A stretch of 64,000 nt of DNA from Streptomyces sp. V2I9 (GTDB lineage Bacteria > Actinomycetota > Actinomycetes > Streptomycetales > Streptomycetaceae), in NCBI RefSeq assembly GCF_030817475.1, contig NZ_JAUSZJ010000002.1:952501-1016500 (forward strand), given 5' to 3'. This document shows, one piece after another, positions 27,402 through 38,256 of the stretch. Position 1 is the stretch's first letter, and the number at the start of each line of letters is the position of its first letter. Position numbers and translations under genes: made by a program. The notes beneath the pieces are model-generated. The model saw only the letters and a list, made by a program, of their open reading frames with translations. It had not been told where the DNA came from and searched no databases.

Positions 27402-28370
27402 TCAGGGGGTGCCGAGCGCGTAGGCGCGCGCGGCGGTGAACGCCGCGTGGGGTTCGCCGCCGGAGTACGACCAGGGCGCGGCGGTGGCGTGGTCGCCGAT
27501 GCGGTGGAAGAGGGCGGCGGCTTCGGCGGGGCGGCCCTCGCAGACCTTGGCGTGCGCCAGGAAGTTCAGGTCGATGCGATGGCGGGGGTGGTCGTCGCGC
27601 TCCCATTCCAGCCACCAGTCGAAGGCGGCCTTCATCACCTGGCGGGCCCGGCGGCCGGACCAGTGCGCGGAGGCCGCCGGGTCGGCGGGCTCGATGCCCG
27701 CGGCGACCAGGACGCGGTGGCGCTCGGCGTGGGCGACCACCGGGAGTACGGCCAACGGCGAGTCGGCGGGTGCCAGTTCGGCGGCCCAGGCGGCGAAGTC
27801 GTACACCTCGTGGAGCGGGTCGTGGCCGCTCTCGGGACTGCTCTCGGCCAGCAGAGCGGTCATCACGTGGTGGGCGTGGTGGTGGTCCGGATGACGGGAG
27901 CGGACCTCCTCGAAGAGCCTGCCGGTCTCGTTCGCGCCGTCGGCGCGCCCCCGGTCCAGGAGAAGCAGCGCGAGCCAGGGGGTGGGGTCGTCGGGGGCGA
28001 GCCGGGCGGCGGCCAGGCACGCTTCCCGGGCGCGGGCGGCGTCGTGCGCCCTGGCCTTGGGCCGCAACGCGCGCACGACGCGGGCGCAGCCGAGGAGGAC
28101 GGCAGCGTCGGCGCTCTCGGGCTCGACGAGCAGCCAGTCGCCCGCCCAGTCCACGGCGGACGCGATCTCGGCGAGGGCCAGCAGGCGGTGCGCACGGCGG
28201 TCCCAGTCCCGCCCGGTGCCCACCAGCAGGGTGCGGGCCTCGGACCATCTGCCGCGGGCGAACCAGCCGCGCGCGGCGATGAGTTCGTCGTCGTCCAGGG
28301 CCGGGTCGAAGACGTGGCCCGAGCGGCGGGAGCGGCCCGGGGGCGGCGGAGGCGGCGGGGGCGGGGGCAT
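27402..28370 (-). CDS. polyproline-headed helical-repeat protein
   Basis: A 322-residue cytoplasmic protein with no enzyme motif. It starts with Met followed by ten or more consecutive prolines, then 280 residues of Ala/Leu-rich paired helices resembling tetratricopeptide repeats (for example RWSEARTLLVG, AREACLAAARLAPDDPTPW, EGRPAEAAALFHRIGD). A scaffold or partner-binding role is inferred only. ATG 28370 is the start that begins the proline run; the further upstream TTG is unlikely. The proline run would need EF-P for smooth translation, which could couple expression to EF-P status. Confidence 0.7.
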   Translation of the reverse strand: MPPPPPPPPPPGRSRRSGHVFDPALDDDELIAARGWFARGRWSEARTLLVGTGRDWDRRAHRLLALAEIASAVDWAGDWLLVEPESADAAVLLGCARVVRALRPKARAHDAARAREACLAAARLAPDDPTPWLALLLLDRGRADGANETGRLFEEVRSRHPDHHHAHHVMTALLAESSPESGHDPLHEVYDFAAWAAELAPADSPLAVLPVVAHAERHRVLVAAGIEPADPAASAHWSGRRARQVMKAAFDWWLEWERDDHPRHRIDLNFLAHAKVCEGRPAEAAALFHRIGDHATAAPWSYSGGEPHAAFTAARAYALGTP

Positions 28371-28607
28371 GCCGCGGGCTTCTTTCGATGCGGTGTGCGA
28401 GCGGATGATCGCGCACAGCAAAGCGGGGCGCCACGGTACGCGTCAAGAGGGGCCTGCCATCAACCGCTCATACATGTAGGCGAGTTGGCTGGTTCCGGTC
28501 GAACGGCGCGGGATGTCGGCACAGCGGGCGGGCGGAGCGGGCGGGGCGCGGTCGCTGCGGACGCATCGGGTTCGGGCCGAGGTCGCGCCGGGTGCCACAC
28601 TGATCGC

Positions 28608-29033
28608 ATGGAGCCACGCGAACCCCTGAAGCCCTTCCTCCTCGCCTTCCCCGGACCGCTGCGGGACCGTCTGGTGGCAGCGGTGCTCTCCGGCGAGAAA
28701 GTGTCCACCACCGGATTGCTGTGCGAGTACGAGCTGGAGCAGGAGGAGTTGCCGCCGGTCGGCGAACGCTCCGCGCTCATCGACTCGGACGGGCGGGAGG
28801 TCGCGGTGGTCGAGGTGACGGACGTACGGGTGCTGCCGCTGGGGGCCGTGGACCTGCGACACGTACGGGACGAGGGCGAGGGGTACGCCTCGGTGGCCGA
28901 GTGGCGGGCGGGGCACGAACGGTTCTGGCACGGCGAGGAGATGCGGGAGGCGCTGGGGGATCCGTCGTTCACGGTGGACGACGGGACGCCGATCGTCGCG
29001 GAGCGGTTCCGGGTGGTCGAGCGGCTGGTGTGA
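28608..29033 (+). CDS. ASCH-domain protein
   Basis: A 141-residue protein with the ASC-1 homology (ASCH) fold, a small beta-barrel related to PUA and thought to bind RNA or nucleotides. Recognisable segments are FPGPLRDRLVAAVLSGEKVSTTGL near the start and VEVTDVRVLPLGAVDLRHVRDEGEG in the middle, ending with FRVVERL. Function unknown. No ribosome site; CACACT at 28596-28601 lies six bases before ATG, consistent with a leaderless transcript. Divergent from the helical-repeat gene across a 237-base gap where I see nothing else. Confidence 0.8.
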   Translation: MEPREPLKPFLLAFPGPLRDRLVAAVLSGEKVSTTGLLCEYELEQEELPPVGERSALIDSDGREVAVVEVTDVRVLPLGAVDLRHVRDEGEGYASVAEWRAGHERFWHGEEMREALGDPSFTVDDGTPIVAERFRVVERLV

Positions 29034-29096
29034 CCGGGTGAGGTCGGGGAGCGGTTTCCGGCGTGTCCGCGCGGCGCGAGGCGGGCCGTCGCCTGG

Positions 29097-29133
29097 CCGG
29101 CGGTCCGGGCGGGCCCCGCTTTTCGACCGCCGG
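29097..29133. terminator. weak terminator between convergent genes
   Basis: Nine-bp stem CCGGCGGTC / GACCGCCGG with a 19-base loop that includes TTTT, between the ASCH gene and the leftward FAD dehydrogenase. Confidence 0.45.
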
Positions 29134-29183
29134 TGGGGTTCGGGGCGTCGGCCCGACCCCCGAGGCCCCCGGCCTCTGAGGTC

Positions 29184-30845
29184 CTAGGAGGCCACCGCCT
29201 CCGCCGCCGCCCGGCCCGCCGCCCGGCCGGAGAAGATGCAGCCGCCCAGGAACGTGCCCTCCAGGGAGCGGTAACCGTGGACGCCGCCGCCGCCGAAGCC
29301 CGCCGCCTCGCCCGCCGCGTACAGGCCGGGGAGCGGGTCACCGTCCGCCGTCAGGACCCGCGAGGACAGGTCCGTCTCCAGGCCGCCGAGGGACTTGCGG
29401 GTGAGGATGTTGAGGCGGACGGCGATCAGGGGTCCCGCCGCCGGGTCCAGGATGCGGTGCGGCTTCACGGTCCGGATGAGGCGGTCGCCCAGGTAGGCGC
29501 GGGCCCCGTTGATCGCGGTGACCTGGAGGTCCTTGGTGAAGGGGTTGACGATCTCGCGGTCGCGGGCGGTGATCTCGCGGCGCAGGCTCTCCTCGTCGAT
29601 GAGGCCCTCGCCGGTGACCGCGTTCATGCCGCGCACCAGCGCGCCGAGGTCCTTCTCCACGACGAAGTCGACGCCGTGGTCCATGAACGCCTTGACCGGG
29701 GCGGGCACGTCCACGCGGGCCCGGCCGATCACGTCGCGGACCGACTTGCCGGTCAGGTCCGGGTTCTGTTCGGAGCCGGAGAGGGCGAACTCCTTGCCGA
29801 TGATGCGCTGGTTGAGCACGAACCAGGTGTAGCCGTGGCCCGAGCCCATGATGTGTTCGAGGGTGCCGAGCGTGTCGAAGCCGGGGAAGAGCGGGACCGG
29901 CAGCCGCTTGCCGCGGGCGTCCAGCCAGAGGGAGGAGGGGCCGGGCAGGATGCGGATGCCGTGCTTGGCCCAGATCGGGTTCCAGTTCTCGATGCCCTCG
30001 GTGTAGTGCCACATCCGGTCGCGGTTGATGTGGTGCGCGCCCGCCTTCTCCGCGATGCCGAGCATCAGGCCGTCCACGTGGGCCGGGACACCGGAGAGCA
30101 TCTTCTCGGGCGGGGTGCCCAGCCGCTTCGGCCACTGGGCGCGGACCAGGTCGTGGTTGCCGCCGATGCCGCCGGAGGTGACGATCACCGCCTGGGCCTT
30201 CAGCTCGAAGGCACCGGCGACCTCGCGGCTGCTCGCGGTGCCGCGTTCGGCCGCGCTGGGCTCCAGGATCTCCCCGGTGACCGTGTCGAGCGCCCCGGCG
30301 GTGCGGGAGAGGCCGGTGACCCGGTGGCGGAACCCGAGCCGGACGAGCCCCTTGGCGACGCCCGCGCGGACCCGCCGTTCGAAGGGGGCGACGACGCCGG
30401 GGCCGGTGCCCCAGGTGATGTGGAAGCGGGGTACGGAGTTGCCGTGGCCGGTCGCGTCGTAACCGCCGCGTTCGGCCCAGCCGACGACGGGGAAGAGGCG
30501 CAACCCCTGCTGGTGCAGCCAGGAGCGCTTCTCGCCGGCGGCGAAGTCGACGTACGCCTCGGCCCACTTCCTCGGCCAGCGGTCCTCGTCCTCGCGGTCG
30601 AAGCCCGCCGTGCCGTACCAGTCCTGGAGGGCCAGTTCGCGGCTGTCCTTGATGCGCATCCGGCGCTGTTCGGGCGAGTCGACGAGGAAGAGGCCGCCGA
30701 AGGACCAGTGCGCCTGGCCGCCGACGGCCTGCTCGGGCTCCTGGTCGAGGAGGATCACGGAACGGCCGGCGTCGACCAGTTCGGCCGTGGCCACGAGCCC
30801 GGCGAGTCCCGCCCCGATCACGATCACGTCAGCGTCGTACGCCAT
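29184..30845 (-). CDS. FAD-binding dehydrogenase (KstD/fumarate-reductase type)
   Basis: A 553-residue flavoprotein related to 3-ketosteroid dehydrogenases and fumarate-reductase flavoprotein subunits. It has the N-terminal GAGLAGL dinucleotide motif (about 11-17), the GGQAHWSFGGLF segment, and the C-terminal GLYAAGEAAGFGGGGVHGYRSLEG FAD loop. Substrate unknown. ATG 30845 begins MAYDADVIVIGAG, as in related proteins, with GGATGGA just upstream; starts further upstream (30854, 30926) add non-conserved residues. Divergent from the Nudix gene. Confidence 0.88.
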   Translation of the reverse strand: MAYDADVIVIGAGLAGLVATAELVDAGRSVILLDQEPEQAVGGQAHWSFGGLFLVDSPEQRRMRIKDSRELALQDWYGTAGFDREDEDRWPRKWAEAYVDFAAGEKRSWLHQQGLRLFPVVGWAERGGYDATGHGNSVPRFHITWGTGPGVVAPFERRVRAGVAKGLVRLGFRHRVTGLSRTAGALDTVTGEILEPSAAERGTASSREVAGAFELKAQAVIVTSGGIGGNHDLVRAQWPKRLGTPPEKMLSGVPAHVDGLMLGIAEKAGAHHINRDRMWHYTEGIENWNPIWAKHGIRILPGPSSLWLDARGKRLPVPLFPGFDTLGTLEHIMGSGHGYTWFVLNQRIIGKEFALSGSEQNPDLTGKSVRDVIGRARVDVPAPVKAFMDHGVDFVVEKDLGALVRGMNAVTGEGLIDEESLRREITARDREIVNPFTKDLQVTAINGARAYLGDRLIRTVKPHRILDPAAGPLIAVRLNILTRKSLGGLETDLSSRVLTADGDPLPGLYAAGEAAGFGGGGVHGYRSLEGTFLGGCIFSGRAAGRAAAEAVAS

Positions 30846-31002
30846 GGGTTCCATCCTGTCGGGGAGACTCGGGGCGGGGCAGGACGGGCGGGGCGACCGG
30901 CCGCACGCGGTCGGCGAAACATTCACGTTACCCGTGCGTCAGATCTTGGGTACCCGCCGGGGCCACGTCAACCGTCCGGCCCGGTGCTGTTGGATGAAGC
31001 GC

Positions 31003-31512
31003 ATGAACCCCTCTGACGAGATCCTGGACATCGTCGACGAGAACGACGTGGTCGTCGGGCAGGCTCCGCGCGGCGAGGCGACCGCGCGGGGGCTGCGGCA
31101 CCGCTGCGTGTTCATCGAGGCGCGCGACGCGGAGGGGAGGATCTTCGTCCACCGGCGCACCGGCACGAAGCTGGTCTTCCCCTCGCACTACGACATGTTC
31201 GTCGGCGGTGTCGTGGGCGCGGGCGAGTCGTACGACGAGGCGGCGCTGCGGGAGGCGGAGGAGGAGTTGGGGGTCTCGGGGCTGCCCCGGCCGGAGCCGC
31301 TGTTCCGGTTCCTCTACGCGGACGGCGGGCACACCTGGTGGTCGGCCGTCTACCGGGTGCGCTGCGAGCTGCCGGTCTCCCCGCAGGTGGAGGAGGTCGC
31401 CTGGCACGCGTTCCTCGACGAGGCGGAGCTGGAGCGGCGGCTCGGGGAGTGGCCCTGGGTGCCGGACGGCGTGGAGGCGTACCGGCGGCTGCGGGGGCTC
31501 CGGTCCGCCTGA
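31003..31512 (+). CDS. Nudix hydrolase
   Basis: A 169-residue Nudix protein with the box GX5EX7REUXEEXGU intact at about 71-91 (GAGESYDEAALREAEEELGV). The N-terminal MNPSDEILDIVDENDVVVGQAPR resembles the isopentenyl-diphosphate isomerase-like Nudix group, which also includes house-cleaning hydrolases. Substrate unknown. ATG 31003 is preferred; ATG 30994 lies three codons upstream. The two DUF202 genes follow on the same strand after 24 bases. Confidence 0.85.
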   Translation: MNPSDEILDIVDENDVVVGQAPRGEATARGLRHRCVFIEARDAEGRIFVHRRTGTKLVFPSHYDMFVGGVVGAGESYDEAALREAEEELGVSGLPRPEPLFRFLYADGGHTWWSAVYRVRCELPVSPQVEEVAWHAFLDEAELERRLGEWPWVPDGVEAYRRLRGLRSA

Positions 31513-31536
31513 TCCGGCCGGGCATAGGGTTCCCGC

Positions 31537-31932
31537 GTGAACAAGATCGCGCAGAGCGTACGGCTGTGGTTCGCGCCGCAGCGGGTCCGGGAGGACGGGG
31601 ACACCCCCGACTACCGGTTCTCGCTGGCCAACGAGCGGACGTTCCTCGCCTGGATCCGGACGGCTCTGGCCCTGATCGGCGGTGGGTTCGCCGTCGACCA
31701 GTTCCTGCCGGACCTGGCCTGGGGCGTCCGGGCCGGGCTGGCGCTCGGCCTGCTGGCCGCCGGGGTGCTCTGTGCGCTGCGGGCGGTCGACCACTGGGTG
31801 CGATGCGAGCGGGCGATGCGGCGGGGCGAGGACCTGCCGGCGTCCCGGTTCCCGGCGCTGCTGAGCCTCGTGGTCGCCGTCGTGGCCGTGGCGATGGTGG
31901 TGGTGGTCCTCTTCGGCTGGGAGGGCAGATGA
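31537..31932 (+). CDS. DUF202 membrane protein (YidH-like)
   Basis: A 131-residue protein with the DUF202 signature LANERTFLAWIRTALALIGGG at about 31-50 and three membrane spans. Function unknown; E. coli YidH and YidG are a similar tandem pair. Start GTG 31537 lies six bases after TAGGGT (31525-31530), so it may have its own leaderless promoter within the Nudix-DUF202 gap. Its TGA overlaps the ATG of the next gene (ATGA). Confidence 0.87.
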   Translation: MNKIAQSVRLWFAPQRVREDGDTPDYRFSLANERTFLAWIRTALALIGGGFAVDQFLPDLAWGVRAGLALGLLAAGVLCALRAVDHWVRCERAMRRGEDLPASRFPALLSLVVAVVAVAMVVVVLFGWEGR

Positions 31933-32240
31933 CGGCACCGGGCCGGGATCCCGGGCTGCAGCCCGAGCGGACGCGGCTGGCCTGGCGGCGGACGACGCTC
32001 TCCGCCACGGTCGTCGTGCTGCTCGCGGCGCGGCAGGCCCTGCACAGCGGGGCGACCGCGGGCGCACCGGCCGGTGTGGCGCTGAGCGCACTGGCGTGGC
32101 TGGGGTTCCTGCTGGCCGCCCACCGCCGGATGGTGGTGCTGGGGGCCGCGCGCCCCGAGCCGCTCGCGCCGCGCGGCGCACTGACGGCGACGCTGTGCGT
32201 GGTGGCGCTGGCGGCGTTCGCGGTGGCGATGCTGTTCTGA
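31929..32240 (+). CDS. second DUF202 membrane protein (YidG-like)
   Basis: A 103-residue protein with the shorter DUF202 motif QPERTRLAWRRTTLSATVV and three spans. It overlaps the previous gene by four bases (ATGA), so the two are made together and probably form a complex of unequal subunits. Function unknown. Confidence 0.85.
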   Translation: MTAPGRDPGLQPERTRLAWRRTTLSATVVVLLAARQALHSGATAGAPAGVALSALAWLGFLLAAHRRMVVLGAARPEPLAPRGALTATLCVVALAAFAVAMLF

Positions 32241-32259
32241 GCACGGCGCCGGGCGGTCC

Positions 32260-32318
32260 GGCTTCCGGGCGGACACGCGGACGGGCCGGAGCCGGGCTTC
32301 CGGGCGGACGCGCGGACG
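32260..32318. repeat. 24-bp direct repeat
   Basis: A 24-base sequence beginning GGCTTCCGGGCGGAC at 32260 recurs at 32295 with one mismatch (period 35) in the gap after the DUF202 pair. Short local duplication. Confidence 0.7.
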
Positions 32319-32337
32319 CTCCGGCCGCGGCCGGAGC
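32318..32337. terminator. palindromic terminator candidate
   Basis: Perfect 20-base palindrome made of GCTCCGGCCG and its complement, between convergent genes, three bases from the stop of the leftward oxidoreductase. Confidence 0.55.
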
Positions 32338-32339
32338 CC

Positions 32340-33275
32340 TCAGTCGTCCCAGGCCACCGTCACCACGATCTTGCCGCGGGTGCGTCCCTCCTGGTTGAGG
32401 CGGTACGCATCGGCGGCCTCCTCCAGCGGGAACACCCGGTCCACGTGGACGGTGACGACGCCCCGTTCCGCCAGCTCCGCGACGTGGGCGAGGTCGTTGG
32501 CGTCGGGGCGCACGAAGGCGTAGCGGCCGCCGTAGGAGAAGACCTCCTCGTCCGCGATGGAGGCGAGGCGGCCGTCCGGGGCGAGGGTCTCGGCGGAGGC
32601 CCGCAGGGCGTCGCCGCCCACCGTGTCGAAGGAGGCGTCGAAGCCCTCGGGAACCAGGTCCCGCAGGCGTTCGACGAGGCCCTCGCCGTACGCCACCGGC
32701 TCCGCGCCGAGGCTGCGGAGGTGGTCGTGGTTGCGGGGGCTCGCGGTGCCGACCACCCGGCAGCCGGCATGCCGGGCGATCTGGACGGCGAGCGACCCGA
32801 CCCCGCCGGCCGCCGCGTGGACCAGGACGGTGTCGCCCTCGCGGATCCTCAGGGTCCGGTGGAGCACCTGGTACGCGGTCAGGCCGGCCAGCGGCAGACC
32901 GGCCGCCTCCTCGAAGCCCAGGCTCAGGGGCTTGCGGGCCAGGGTGCGCACGGGGGCGGCGACGTACTGGGCGAACGTACCGCGGGAGAGGAAGTCCTCC
33001 CGTACGTAGCCGATGACCTCGTCGCCCACCGCGAACTCGTCCACGGCGACGCCCGGCTGCACGACGACCCCGGAGACGTCCCAGCCGGGGATCACCGGGA
33101 AGACGGCGTCGAGCGCCCCTCGGAGGTAGCCCTCGCGGGCCTTCCAGTCGACCGGGTTGACGGCGGCGGCCCGCACCTTCACCAGGACGCTGTCGGGGCC
33201 CACCGTGGGGTCGGGCCGCTCACCGTACTCCAGGGCATCCGCGGAGCCGTACGCGCTGTAGCTGATCGCCTTCAT
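32340..33275 (-). CDS. NADP-dependent quinone-type oxidoreductase
   Basis: A 311-residue medium-chain dehydrogenase/reductase without zinc ligands, of the quinone oxidoreductase type. It has the GroES-like N-terminal domain (NPVDWKAREG, PGWDVSGVV) and the AAAGGVGSLAVQIARHAG nucleotide loop (about 150-165). Likely reduces quinones or enones with NADPH. Divergent from the kinase/acyl-CoA dehydrogenase operon across 255 bases that hold the TetR-type operator at 33431, so it could respond to the same regulator; that is inference. Confidence 0.87.
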   Translation of the reverse strand: MKAISYSAYGSADALEYGERPDPTVGPDSVLVKVRAAAVNPVDWKAREGYLRGALDAVFPVIPGWDVSGVVVQPGVAVDEFAVGDEVIGYVREDFLSRGTFAQYVAAPVRTLARKPLSLGFEEAAGLPLAGLTAYQVLHRTLRIREGDTVLVHAAAGGVGSLAVQIARHAGCRVVGTASPRNHDHLRSLGAEPVAYGEGLVERLRDLVPEGFDASFDTVGGDALRASAETLAPDGRLASIADEEVFSYGGRYAFVRPDANDLAHVAELAERGVVTVHVDRVFPLEEAADAYRLNQEGRTRGKIVVTVAWDD

Positions 33276-33430
33276 CCTCCGACCTTCCGCGCGGGCCGGG
33301 GTCGCCGCAACTCAGGGCGGGCGCGGGTGGACGGCGGAGCGGCGCCCGTCGCGCGCCGGGGTGCGCGGGGTTCCCTCGCGCACCCCGGCCGCTCCTCGGA
33401 AAGGGCGGATCACGGGAGGACACTGGACGA

Positions 33431-33450
33431 CATACCGACTGGTCGGCATC
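33431..33450. promoter_or_regulatory. TetR-type operator, site A (CATACCGACTGGT core)
   Basis: Near-perfect palindrome CATACCGACTGGTCGGCATC: half-sites CCGAC and GTCGG plus flanking AT. The same 13 bases CATACCGACTGGT occur on the opposite strand at 39361-39373 before the SDR gene. It lies 81 bases upstream of the kinase gene and also in front of the divergent quinone-type oxidoreductase. Confidence 0.65.
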
Positions 33451-33530
33451 ATGGTCTCCGATCGTCCCGTCGTCCCGCACCACCACGTCTTCCCGTCCCG
33501 TTCCCGTCCCGTCGCCCGGAGGTACGCACC

Positions 33531-34553
33531 ATGAGCCCAGTCCCCCCGCCAGGTCTCGACCCGGAGTCGCTGCGGGCCCATCTCGACCGCGAGCGGCCGG
33601 GGCTGGTGAGCGGGCCCCTCGACGCACGGCTGATCGAGGGCGGCCGCTCGAACCTCACGTATGTCGTCGGCGACGGGACGGGGCAGTGGGTGGTGCGCAG
33701 GCCGCCGCTCGGCCATGTGCTGGCCACCGCGCACGACATGGCACGCGAGTACCGCGTGATCAGCGGACTGCACCCCACCGCCGTGCCCGTGCCGGAGCCG
33801 CTGCTGCTCTGCGAGGACGACACGGTGCTCGGCGCGCCGTTCTACGTGATGGAGTACGTCGAGGGCACCCCGTACCGCACCGCCGACCAGCTCGCCCCCC
33901 TGGGCCCCGAGCGCACCCGGGCGGCGGTCCTCGGCCTCGTCGACACCCTGGTCGACCTGCACGCCGTGGAACCGGACGCGGTCGGACTCGGGGACTTCGG
34001 GCGGCCGGAGGGCTTCCTGGACCGGCAGGTGCGGCGGTGGGGCAAGCAGCTGGACGCCTCCCGCAACCGCGAGCTGGCGGGCATCGACGAGCTGCACGCC
34101 GCCCTCGGCCGCGCGCTGCCCGCCTCCCCCGCGCCCACCGTCGTCCACGGCGACTACCGGCTGGACAACGTGCTGCTCGGCCCCGACGACCGGATCAGGG
34201 CCGTCCTCGACTGGGAGATGTCCACGCTCGGCGACCCGCTGACCGACCTCGGCCTGCTCGTGATGTACAGCTCCGAGCTCGGCCTCCCGGAGTCGCCCGT
34301 CTCCACCACCAGCGGGGCCCCCGGCCACCCCTCCCCCGCCGAGCTGATCGAGCGCTACGCGGCCCGGTCCGGCCGTGACACCTCCGCCCTCTCCTGGTAC
34401 ACCGCGTTCGCGTGGTTCAAGCTCGCCGTGATCCTGGAGGGCATCCACTACCGCTACACCCTCGGCCGGACCGTCGGCGCGGGCTTCGACCGGATCGGCG
34501 ACCTCGTCCCCGTCTTCATCGAACACGGCCGCACCACCCTCCAGGAAGGCTGA
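33531..34553 (+). CDS. APH-type phosphotransferase, ACAD11 kinase-domain homologue
   Basis: A 340-residue aminoglycoside-phosphotransferase-fold kinase. Seen: IEGGRSNLTYVVG near residue 35, catalytic VVHGDYRLDNVLL (about 205) and the metal motif VLDWEMSTLGDPLTDLG (about 223). The family matches the N-terminal kinase domain of ACAD10/ACAD11 and LvaA, which phosphorylate 4-hydroxyacyl-CoA. ATG 33531 has GGAGG at 33518. The acyl-CoA dehydrogenase starts four bases after its stop, so the two form the split version of an ACAD11 fusion. Probably controlled by the TetR at 37602. Confidence 0.87.
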   Translation: MSPVPPPGLDPESLRAHLDRERPGLVSGPLDARLIEGGRSNLTYVVGDGTGQWVVRRPPLGHVLATAHDMAREYRVISGLHPTAVPVPEPLLLCEDDTVLGAPFYVMEYVEGTPYRTADQLAPLGPERTRAAVLGLVDTLVDLHAVEPDAVGLGDFGRPEGFLDRQVRRWGKQLDASRNRELAGIDELHAALGRALPASPAPTVVHGDYRLDNVLLGPDDRIRAVLDWEMSTLGDPLTDLGLLVMYSSELGLPESPVSTTSGAPGHPSPAELIERYAARSGRDTSALSWYTAFAWFKLAVILEGIHYRYTLGRTVGAGFDRIGDLVPVFIEHGRTTLQEG

Positions 34554-34557
34554 CCCC

Positions 34558-35772
<1,215 letters not shown>

Positions 35773-35783
35773 CGGACCGCGGT

Positions 35784-35821
35784 GCGGCCCCTTCCCGAGG
35801 TGCTCCTCGGGAAGGGGCCGC
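35784..35821 (+). terminator. terminator of the kinase/acyl-CoA dehydrogenase operon
   Basis: Perfect 17-bp stem (35784-35800 with 35805-35821) and a four-base loop, 11 bases after the stop; one of the strongest hairpins in the window. Confidence 0.9.
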
Positions 35822-35878
35822 GGCCGGTGGGCTCGGAGTGCGCCGGTCGCCTCACGGACCGGCCGGTGGGCCCGGCGG

Positions 35879-37216
<1,338 letters not shown>

Positions 37217-37601
37217 TCACGGGCTCCGGATTCCGTTAGGGACTGACGGAACGTGCGGGGGGTCCCCGGCCGCGTGGTGATCCGGCCGGGTCCTGGAGCG
37301 TGGGCCCGGAGAAGCGGGCCCGGAGGTGCGCAATGCGTGACCGATGCTCAAGGAAATGACCGTACTCCGTCAAGAGCGGAAACCGGACAGAACCGTTCTA
37401 TTAACGAACAGGGTCGAACTCATGACGACAGAAGGCTTCACGCCCATGGCGGCGGACGGCGACGGTCCCGTGCGTACGGAAGGGTTCACGCCCGTGCGCC
37501 CCGGCGCCTCGCCGGGAGGCTGGACATACGTCATACCTCCAGACTCACCCCGACGGGCGGGGCGGGCCAACGGACGGCCCCGGCCCCGTACCGGTGTGCG
37601 G
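37217..37601. other. intergenic region with in-frame repeat and small ORFs
   Basis: The 385 bases between the aminopeptidase start and the TetR stop are less GC-rich around 37340-37420. They contain an inverted repeat GTTC-N7-GAAC (37395-37409), an 18-base direct repeat (37431-37448 and 37479-37496, two mismatches, 48 bases apart) and, on the plus strand from ATG 37422, a frame encoding TEGFTP twice with a 16-residue period. On the minus strand a 13-codon ORF (MSSLPARRRGARA) has GGAGG eight bases before it. No gene can be called with confidence. Confidence 0.4.
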
Positions 37602-38195
37602 TTACGGGCGCAGGGCCCGCAGCAGCAGGTCCGCGAGGTGGTCGGCGACCTCCTGGCGGCTGAGCGGGCCGTCCGGGCGGTACCAGGTGGAGAGGTGGTG
37701 GACCGAGCCGAAGTGGTAGTCGACGACCAGGTCGGCGGGGGTGGCCGAGGAGAACACCCCGCTGCGCTGGCCCTCCTCGATCAGGGCCCGGAAGCGCTCG
37801 TGGTAGCGACGGCGCTCGACCCGCACCTGCTTGTTCTTCTCGGGGCTCAGGTGGTGCATGGAGCGGAAGAAGATCGACGCGTCGTCCAGGTTGTCGATGG
37901 TCGTGACCACCACGTCGGCCGCCGCGTCCCGCAGCCGCTCCTCGACGGGGGCCTCGGCGTTCGCGAAGGCGTCCAGGCGCTCCTGCTGGAGCCGCAGCAC
38001 CCGCGCGTAGACCTCCTGGAGCAGGTCCTCCTTGGAGCCGAAGTAGTGGTAGAGCGCCCCCTTGGTGACGCCCGCCGCCTCGACGATCTCCTGGACGGAG
38101 GTGCGGTCGTACCCGCGCTCGGCGAAGAGCCGGGTGGCGGCGGCCAGCAGTCTCTGAGGGACGGGAGTGCCGTTCTGGTCCGTCGCCTTGGACAT
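37602..38195 (-). CDS. TetR-family regulator of acyl-CoA catabolism
   Basis: A 197-residue repressor with an N-terminal helix-turn-helix (about 12-58; TSVQEIVEAAGVTKGALYHYFGSKEDLL) and a KstR2/FadR-like ligand domain. Start ATG 38195 has GAAAGGAAGG upstream. It lies between the kinase/dehydrogenase pair and the SDR gene, and is downstream of an acyl-CoA synthetase remnant on the same strand. The shared operator core at 33431 and 39361 most likely belongs to it, with an acyl-CoA as ligand; this assignment is inference from position. Confidence 0.85.
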   Translation of the reverse strand: MSKATDQNGTPVPQRLLAAATRLFAERGYDRTSVQEIVEAAGVTKGALYHYFGSKEDLLQEVYARVLRLQQERLDAFANAEAPVEERLRDAAADVVVTTIDNLDDASIFFRSMHHLSPEKNKQVRVERRRYHERFRALIEEGQRSGVFSSATPADLVVDYHFGSVHHLSTWYRPDGPLSRQEVADHLADLLLRALRP

Positions 38196-38256
38196 GAGCC
38201 GCCACCTTCCTTTCGTACCGTGCGTGCGCGGTTTCGACGCTGTTCTCACGGGGGCA

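Noticed and set aside
30846..30926. Longer N-terminus of the FAD dehydrogenase
   Set aside because: Extra residues do not resemble the family; ATG 30845 starts directly before the FAD-binding strand.
30929..30952. TACCC-N14-GGGTA inverted repeat between the FAD dehydrogenase and Nudix genes
   Set aside because: Only five-base arms with a wide spacer in a GC-rich gap; too weak to call an operator.
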